From positions 1 through 64,000 of the forward strand of contig CAVOOW010000009.1 of the NCBI GenBank assembly GCA_963697675.1: 64,000 nucleotides of DNA, read 5' to 3'. The notes under the pieces were generated by a model. It made no database searches. It was not told the origin of the DNA and was given only the letters and a program-made list of their open reading frames with translations. This DNA is from CAVOOW01 sp963697675. GTDB lineage: Bacteria; Actinomycetota; Actinomycetes; JACCUZ01. Shown in pieces: positions 59,728 through 64,000 of this stretch. Each line of letters begins with the position of its first letter. The stretch's first letter is position 1. Both the position numbers and the translations under genes were made by a program.

Positions 59728-61095
59728 ATGGAGTACTACGAGTCAGTGGCCGACCTGGTCGGCAACACGCCCCTTGTCAAACTGGGCTCGGTGGCTGCCG
59801 ACGTGCCGGCCACGGTGCTCGCCAAGGTCGAGTACTTCAACCCCGGAGGCTCGGTCAAGGACCGCATCGCGGCGCGCATGATCGAGGCGGCAGAGGCATC
59901 CGGCGAGCTGCTGCCTGGCGGCACGATCGTCGAGCCGACCTCTGGCAACACGGGCATAGGACTGGCCATCGTCGCGCAGCGCAAGGGCTACAACTGCGTG
60001 TTCGTGCTGCCCGACAAGGTTGCCGCGGACAAGATCAACGTCCTGACGGCGTACGGAGCTCGCGTCGAGGTGTGCCCGACCGCGGTGCCTCCCGAGGATC
60101 CCCGGTCCTACTACTCGGTGAGCGACCGCCTGGTCCGTGAGATCCCCGGCGCGTGGAAGCCCGACCAGTACTCCAACCCCGCGAACCCGCAGTCCCACTA
60201 CGACACCACCGGGCCAGAGCTCTGGCGGCAGACCGACGGCCGCATCACTCACTTCGTCGCGGGGGTCGGCACGGGCGGCACGATCAGCGGCACCGGTCGC
60301 TATCTCAAGGACGTGAGCGACGGTCACGTCCAGGTGATCGGCGCCGACCCCGAGGGCTCGGTCTACTCGGGCGGCACCGGGCGCCCCTACCTGGTCGAGG
60401 GCGTCGGCGAGGACTTCTGGCCATCGGCCTACGACCCCACCGTCGCCGACGAGATCGTCGCGGTCAGCGACCGCGACTCGTTCCTGATGACCCGGCGGTT
60501 GGCGCGCGAGGAAGGGCTGCTCGTCGGTGGCTCGTGCGGCATGGCCGTCGTTGCCGCGTTGCAGGTCGCCGCCCGACTGACTGCTGACGATGTCGTCGTC
60601 GTGCTGCTGCCCGACGGCGGCCGCGGCTATCTCGGCAAGATCTTCAACGACGACTGGATGGCGGACTACGGCTTCACCTCCGTGCCCGGCGACATCACGG
60701 TCGGTGACGTCCTCCGGCGCAAGGGGGCCGACTATCCCGCTCTCATCCACGTCCACCCGAACGAGACTGTTCGCGAGGCGATCGACATCCTGCGCGAATA
60801 CGCCGTATCGCAGATGCCGGTCGTCAAGGCCGAGCCGCCGATCACGGCCGGCGAGGTCGTCGGGTCGGTCATCGAGCGGGAGCTGCTGGACCTGCTCTTC
60901 ACCGGACAGGCCCATCTCTCCGACCCGCTGGAGCGGCACATGTCCGCGCCCCTGCCGATCGTCGGGTCCGGCGAGCCGGTGTCCGCGGCGACCCACGCCC
61001 TCGAAAAGGCCGATGCGTTGCTCGTGCACGACGAGGGGAAACCGAGCGGTGTCTTGACGCGACAGGATCTGTTGGGTTTCCTCGCCTGGGAATGA
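59728..61095 (+). CDS. cbs: Cystathionine beta-synthase
   Basis: 455-residue PLP enzyme condensing homocysteine with serine in transsulfuration. The PLP lysine is in NPGGSVKDRIAARM near residue 42, EPTSGNTGIGLA follows, and the phosphate cradle is GVGTGGTISGTGR. Residues ~330-455 form a pair of CBS domains (VHPNETVREAIDIL, VSQMPVV; HALEKADALLVHDEG), the usual regulatory module. ATG 59728 gives the standard N-terminus MEYYESVADLVGNTPLV. Confidence 0.95.
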   Translation: MEYYESVADLVGNTPLVKLGSVAADVPATVLAKVEYFNPGGSVKDRIAARMIEAAEASGELLPGGTIVEPTSGNTGIGLAIVAQRKGYNCVFVLPDKVAADKINVLTAYGARVEVCPTAVPPEDPRSYYSVSDRLVREIPGAWKPDQYSNPANPQSHYDTTGPELWRQTDGRITHFVAGVGTGGTISGTGRYLKDVSDGHVQVIGADPEGSVYSGGTGRPYLVEGVGEDFWPSAYDPTVADEIVAVSDRDSFLMTRRLAREEGLLVGGSCGMAVVAALQVAARLTADDVVVVLLPDGGRGYLGKIFNDDWMADYGFTSVPGDITVGDVLRRKGADYPALIHVHPNETVREAIDILREYAVSQMPVVKAEPPITAGEVVGSVIERELLDLLFTGQAHLSDPLERHMSAPLPIVGSGEPVSAATHALEKADALLVHDEGKPSGVLTRQDLLGFLAWE

Positions 61096-61216
61096 CGCGA
61101 TCGGTGGCGGTGCTTCGCCCTGTCGGGATGCGAGATTGGGCCCCGCCAACGCGGGTAGTCAGGCGGCACGGGGCATCTGCCCCGCGTCCGGAGTTCACCA
61201 ACAGAAGGAGCTTCGC

Positions 61217-61474
61217 ATGGCGCTCGACGACGATGACATGACCACCACCTCCGGCGACGGTGGCGCGGATGGCGGTGCCGACGGTGGCGCGGATGGCGGT
61301 GCCGACAAGGGTGCCGACGGCGGTGCGGATGGCGGCGCGGACAAGGGTGCCGACGGTGGCGCGGACGGCGGCGCCGATGGTGGCGCCGATGGCGGCGCGG
61401 ACAGGGTGCCGACGGTGGCGCGCGATGGCGGAGCCGACGGTGGTGCCGATGGCGGCGCCGACGGCAGTGCCTGA
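61217..61474 (+). CDS. GGAD-repeat acidic protein (possible modification substrate)
   Basis: 85 residues: a short head (MALDDDDMTTTSGD) followed by about 17 tetrapeptide units GGAD, a few as KGAD, ending GADGSA. AAGGAG precedes ATG 61217. In the middle, RVPTVARD replaces two to three units because a lost base near 61410 is compensated by one gained near 61422. The frame is thus restored, and the intended repeat was probably uninterrupted. It is followed after 42 bases by a JmjC oxygenase gene. No RTX-type consensus fits. Function unknown; a peptide substrate for the oxygenase is my hypothesis. Confidence 0.7.
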   Translation: MALDDDDMTTTSGDGGADGGADGGADGGADKGADGGADGGADKGADGGADGGADGGADGGADRVPTVARDGGADGGADGGADGSA

Positions 61475-61516
61475 CTAGGCATTGACCAGGTCCCTGACCC
61501 AGGCGGGGCGACCGGC

Positions 61517-62758
61517 GTGACCATGTCCGTCGATCGCCCCGCTCTGCGTCGCTGCGTCGCGGGGTCGACCGAGGAGTTCGCCCGGGACACGTGGTCACGG
61601 GCGCCGCTCCTGTCGACGTACGACGACTTCTGCGCGTCGGGGACCGCGCTCGGGATCAGCGCGTCACGGTTCGCTGACCTGTTCTCCCTCGACGCAGTCG
61701 ACGAGCTGCTCTCCCGGCGCGGCCTTCGTACGCCGTTCATCCGGATCGCCAAGGGCGGCTCCGTCGTGCCGGAGCGCCGCTATACGCGAGGCGGCGGCAC
61801 CGGAGCACTGATCGGTGACCAGGTCGCCGACGACCAGGTGCTCGCATTGTTCGCCGACGGGCACACGATCGTCCTGCAGGGTCTGCACCGGCTCTGGCCG
61901 CCGTTGATCGACTTCGCCGGGGCGCTGACCTCCGACCTCGGTCACCCGGTGCAGATCAACGCCTACATCACGCCGTCCTCCTCACAGGGCTTCTCGGCCC
62001 ACTACGACGTCCACGACGTGTTCGTGCTGCAGGTCGCTGGCGAGAAACGGTGGCGGATCCACGCGCCGGTCGTCAGCGACCCGCGCCGTGACGAGCCCTG
62101 GACCGACCACCGCGCTGCCGTCGAGCGTCGGGCGGCCGAGCCCCCGCTGATCGACGCTGTGCTGCGTCCGGGTGACGCCCTCTACCTGCCCCGTGGCTAT
62201 CTGCACGCGGCCGAGGCGACAGGTGGCACGACGTGCCATCTGACGGTCGGCGTCCACCCGGTGACCCGCCAGGCTGTGCTCGACGCTGTCGTCGCCATCG
62301 TGGCGGACGACCCGATGCTGCGCTCCTCCCTGCCGCTCGGTGTCGACCTGTCCGACCCCCAGCAGATCGAGCACGACGTGCGGGCCAGCGTTGCCGCGAT
62401 CGCCGACCGGCTGCGCACCGTGTCGACCGCCGACGTAGCGCAACGGCTGGCCATCCGCACCGTGTCGCAGACCCGAGCCGCACCCGTGGCACCCCTGGCG
62501 CAGGCCCGCGCTCTCGAGCACCTCGACGACGACAGCATCGTCGTCGCCCGGCCACACCTGCAGCACACGGTGCACGAGGACGGCACGGACGTCGTGCTCA
62601 CGCTGCCGGACCGCACCGTGCGGTTGCCGGCCGGCGCGGGCAAGGCCGTGCGCGCGGTCCTCAGCGGCGCGCGGCTGCACGTGCACGAGCTGCCCGACCT
62701 CACGGCCGACGAAGCTCTCGTGCTGGCCGACGGCTCGTCCGAGAGGGAGCCGCCGTGA
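61517..62758 (+). CDS. JmjC/cupin-4 2-oxoglutarate oxygenase (ROX-like)
   Basis: 413 residues. The cupin-4 JmjC core is visible: HIxD-type iron ligands in FSAHYDVHDVFVLQVAGEKRW near residue 162, followed by GDALYLPRGYLHAAEA with the second His near 235. The C-terminal part (about 270-410) is a dimerisation/winged-helix-like region as in YcfD/MINA53 ribosomal oxygenases. GTG 61517 is used; ATG 61523 is an alternative. Fe(II)/2OG hydroxylation is inferred; in known ROX enzymes the target is a ribosomal protein, but here the neighbouring repeat protein is an obvious alternative. Confidence 0.9.
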   Translation: MTMSVDRPALRRCVAGSTEEFARDTWSRAPLLSTYDDFCASGTALGISASRFADLFSLDAVDELLSRRGLRTPFIRIAKGGSVVPERRYTRGGGTGALIGDQVADDQVLALFADGHTIVLQGLHRLWPPLIDFAGALTSDLGHPVQINAYITPSSSQGFSAHYDVHDVFVLQVAGEKRWRIHAPVVSDPRRDEPWTDHRAAVERRAAEPPLIDAVLRPGDALYLPRGYLHAAEATGGTTCHLTVGVHPVTRQAVLDAVVAIVADDPMLRSSLPLGVDLSDPQQIEHDVRASVAAIADRLRTVSTADVAQRLAIRTVSQTRAAPVAPLAQARALEHLDDDSIVVARPHLQHTVHEDGTDVVLTLPDRTVRLPAGAGKAVRAVLSGARLHVHELPDLTADEALVLADGSSEREPP

Positions 62759-62787
62759 TCGAGGACGCGCCCGGCGCTCCGCAGTGA
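62755..62787 (+). CDS. Micro-ORF MIEDAPGAPQ
   Basis: Ten codons from GTG 62755 to TGA 62787. It overlaps the JmjC stop (GTGA) and the next micro-ORF start (GTGA). It could be a translational-coupling relay or a relic of a longer C-terminus lost to frameshift. Weak by itself; noted because the overlaps form a chain. Confidence 0.3.
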   Translation: MIEDAPGAPQ

Positions 62788-62867
62788 ACGAGCCACCACG
62801 GAACGAGCCACCACGGAACGAGCCACCAGGGAACGAGTCACCGCAGCGAACGAGCCGACGCCGGTGA
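62784..62867 (+). CDS. Micro-ORF with NEPPR repeats
   Basis: 27 codons from GTG 62784 to TGA 62867 encode MNEPPRNEPPRNEPPGNESP followed by a basic tail. The DNA is four 15-base tandem units (62786-62845). The stop overlaps the sucrase-ferredoxin start (GTGA). It keeps frame across all units, but length and repetitiveness leave real doubt that it is a protein. Confidence 0.35.
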   Translation: MNEPPRNEPPRNEPPGNESPQRTSRRR

Positions 62868-63775
62868 TCGACTCGACTCCCTTGCGCTGTTCGTTCGCCT
62901 CGGAACTGCGCGGCGACCCCCTGACCGGCACCGCCGCGCCCGCGCTCGGGTTCCTGCTCATCGAACAGCCCGGACCGTGGGGGCGGCTGGCTCTGACCGA
63001 CTCGCGGCTCGACCCCCGCGTCGGGCGCCAGGTCAGCGCGCGGGCGGTCGCGGCCGGTCTGCGTGCGCTGCTGATCCGCCGTCCCGGCCGGCACGGGCCC
63101 GTGCCCCGTCGGCGCTTCGCGGTGGTCGACGCCCGACCGGGCCATGAGGCCACGCGCTGGGGTGACTTCGTCGCCGACGATGAGCTGCTGGACATCCCCC
63201 TGGACGGCGGCGGCGCGGCGCCGACGTACGAACCGATCTATCTCGTGTGCACGCACGGGCGCCACGACACGTGCTGCGCCATGCGCGGCCGCCCCGTCGC
63301 TGCGGCGCTCGCGGCGGCGCGACCCGAGCAGACCTGGGAGTGTTCCCACGTCGGTGGCGACCGCTTCGCGGCCAACCTGGTCGTGCTGCCGCACGGGCTC
63401 TACTACGGGCGGGTGGACGAGGGCACCGTCGTCGAGGTGGCCGAGGCGCACGAACGCGGCGACGTCGTGCCGCGGCTGCTGCGCGGTCGGGCCAGGTGGC
63501 TGCCGGCCGCGCAGGCGGCGCAGCAGCACGCGCGTGAGCGGTACGGCGACAGCCTGGACAGCCGGCGGATCGGTGCGTACGAACCGGCCGGCACGATCCC
63601 TCTGGGCGACGGCCGGTGGCAGGTCCGGCTGCGCCACGACGGCGGCTACCTGTTCGTCACCGTCGCCGCGACGGCCCGGCCGGAGAAAGGGCTGCTGACC
63701 TGCCACGCGGTCAATGCCGCCCATCCGCCGGCCTTCGATGTGGTCGACGTCATCGAGACAAGCTCATCGATGTAG
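62864..63775 (+). CDS. Sucrase/ferredoxin-like family protein
   Basis: 303 residues. VCTHGRHDTCCAMRGRPVA and WECSHVGGDRFAANLVVLP give the Cys/Cys...Cys...His arrangement of the thioredoxin-like [2Fe-2S] ferredoxin fold. LPHGLYYGR is characteristic of the sucrase/ferredoxin-like family. Function is unknown in bacteria; electron delivery to the nearby oxygenase is possible but 2OG enzymes do not normally need it. GTG 62864. Confidence 0.85.
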   Translation: MIDSTPLRCSFASELRGDPLTGTAAPALGFLLIEQPGPWGRLALTDSRLDPRVGRQVSARAVAAGLRALLIRRPGRHGPVPRRRFAVVDARPGHEATRWGDFVADDELLDIPLDGGGAAPTYEPIYLVCTHGRHDTCCAMRGRPVAAALAAARPEQTWECSHVGGDRFAANLVVLPHGLYYGRVDEGTVVEVAEAHERGDVVPRLLRGRARWLPAAQAAQQHARERYGDSLDSRRIGAYEPAGTIPLGDGRWQVRLRHDGGYLFVTVAATARPEKGLLTCHAVNAAHPPAFDVVDVIETSSSM

Positions 63776-63787
63776 GAGAGTGTGCCC

Positions 63788-64000
63788 ATGCCTCTTGTTG
63801 CCGGTGTCGACAGCTCGACACAGTCCACCAAGGTCCTCGTCGTCGACAGCGACACCGGCGAGGTGGTCCGCCAGGGTTCGGCGCCGCATCCCGAGGGCAC
63901 CGAGGTCGATCCGGCGTCGTGGCAGGAGGCGTTCACGGCCGCCTGCGGGAACGACCTGCTGGCCGACGTGGCGGCGATCTCCGTCGCAGGGCAGCAGCAC
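63788..64000 (+). CDS. xylB: Xylulokinase-like FGGY kinase (N-terminus only)
   Basis: 71 codons before the window ends: MPLVAGVDSSTQSTKVLVVD is the FGGY-kinase phosphate loop, and ISVAGQQH matches the xylulokinase start of the substrate site. TAGGAGAG precedes ATG 63788, 12 bases after the previous stop. Specificity for xylulose is probable from the GQQH motif but the rest is not visible. Confidence 0.85.
   Translation, partial: MPLVAGVDSSTQSTKVLVVDSDTGEVVRQGSAPHPEGTEVDPASWQEAFTAACGNDLLADVAAISVAGQQH

Noticed and set aside
59743..61149. 468-codon minus-strand frame over cystathionine beta-synthase
   Set aside because: Shadow frame; composition is low-complexity and lacks any motif.
61250..61474. 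GGAD repeats as RTX calcium-binding nonapeptides
   Set aside because: The RTX consensus GGxGxDxUx does not fit a strict GGAD tetrapeptide and no type I secretion genes are nearby.
62786..62845. Four 15-base tandem units as a CRISPR array
   Set aside because: Units are directly abutting with no spacers and no cas genes are nearby.

Overview
This window looks like the chromosome of a high-GC Gram-positive bacterium, most likely an actinobacterium near Nocardioidaceae/Propionibacteriales. The signs are pervasive GTG starts, very high GC, an enolase-FtsB-DUF501-exopolyphosphatase block, a likely F420-binding PPOX protein, a DUF4287 protein and a SurA-like lipoprotein between mfd and mazG. No insertion sequence, prophage or CRISPR array was seen.

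Layout. 1-2548 is PEP carboxylase (minus strand, running off the left edge). 2834-8284 holds a WecG/TagA-type glycosyltransferase, a secreted glycoside-hydrolase-like protein and a secreted propeller/malectin protein. 8624-13993 is the housekeeping trio mfd, SurA-like lipoprotein, mazG. 14225-43790 is a large accessory surface region: another hydrolase-like protein and an RCC1 protein, then a collinear polysaccharide locus (17566-29809), an auxiliary-type tryptophanyl-tRNA synthetase with a Trp-containing leader peptide, and two very large secreted multidomain proteins. 43813-54293 returns to core genes (DUF885 protein, eno, ftsB-like, DUF501, ppx, dienelactone hydrolase, family-5 uracil-DNA glycosylase, NDH-2, ACT protein, peptide deformylase). 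54353-63775 carries a tRNA with a UAA anticodon, a YccA/Bax-inhibitor protein, thiolase, SGNH hydrolase, cystathionine beta-synthase and a compact GGAD-repeat/JmjC/sucrase-ferredoxin operon. xylB-like DNA begins at the right edge.

The polysaccharide locus encodes two Wzz-type chain-length proteins, a Wzy-type polymerase, a Wzx-type flippase, a GT2 glycosyltransferase, an APH-fold kinase, three distinct sulfotransferases and a secreted clan GH-A-like hydrolase, linked by many 4-base start/stop overlaps. I infer a Wzx/Wzy-dependent, sulfated exopolysaccharide. It lies between mazG and DUF885/eno, blocks often close together in relatives.

The best candidates for something undescribed are the 61217-63775 operon (a GGAD-repeat protein, a 2-oxoglutarate JmjC oxygenase, two micro-ORFs chained by GTGA overlaps, and a thioredoxin-like ferredoxin), the sulfated polysaccharide locus, and the attenuator-controlled second TrpRS.

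Data quality: at least twenty single-base frameshifts interrupt otherwise well-conserved reading frames. They are dense in secreted-protein genes (5.8-8.3, 14.2-17, 31.3-36.8 kb) and absent from mfd, ppc and eno. Many are probably sequence errors, so frameshifted genes below are described as the full proteins they would encode.
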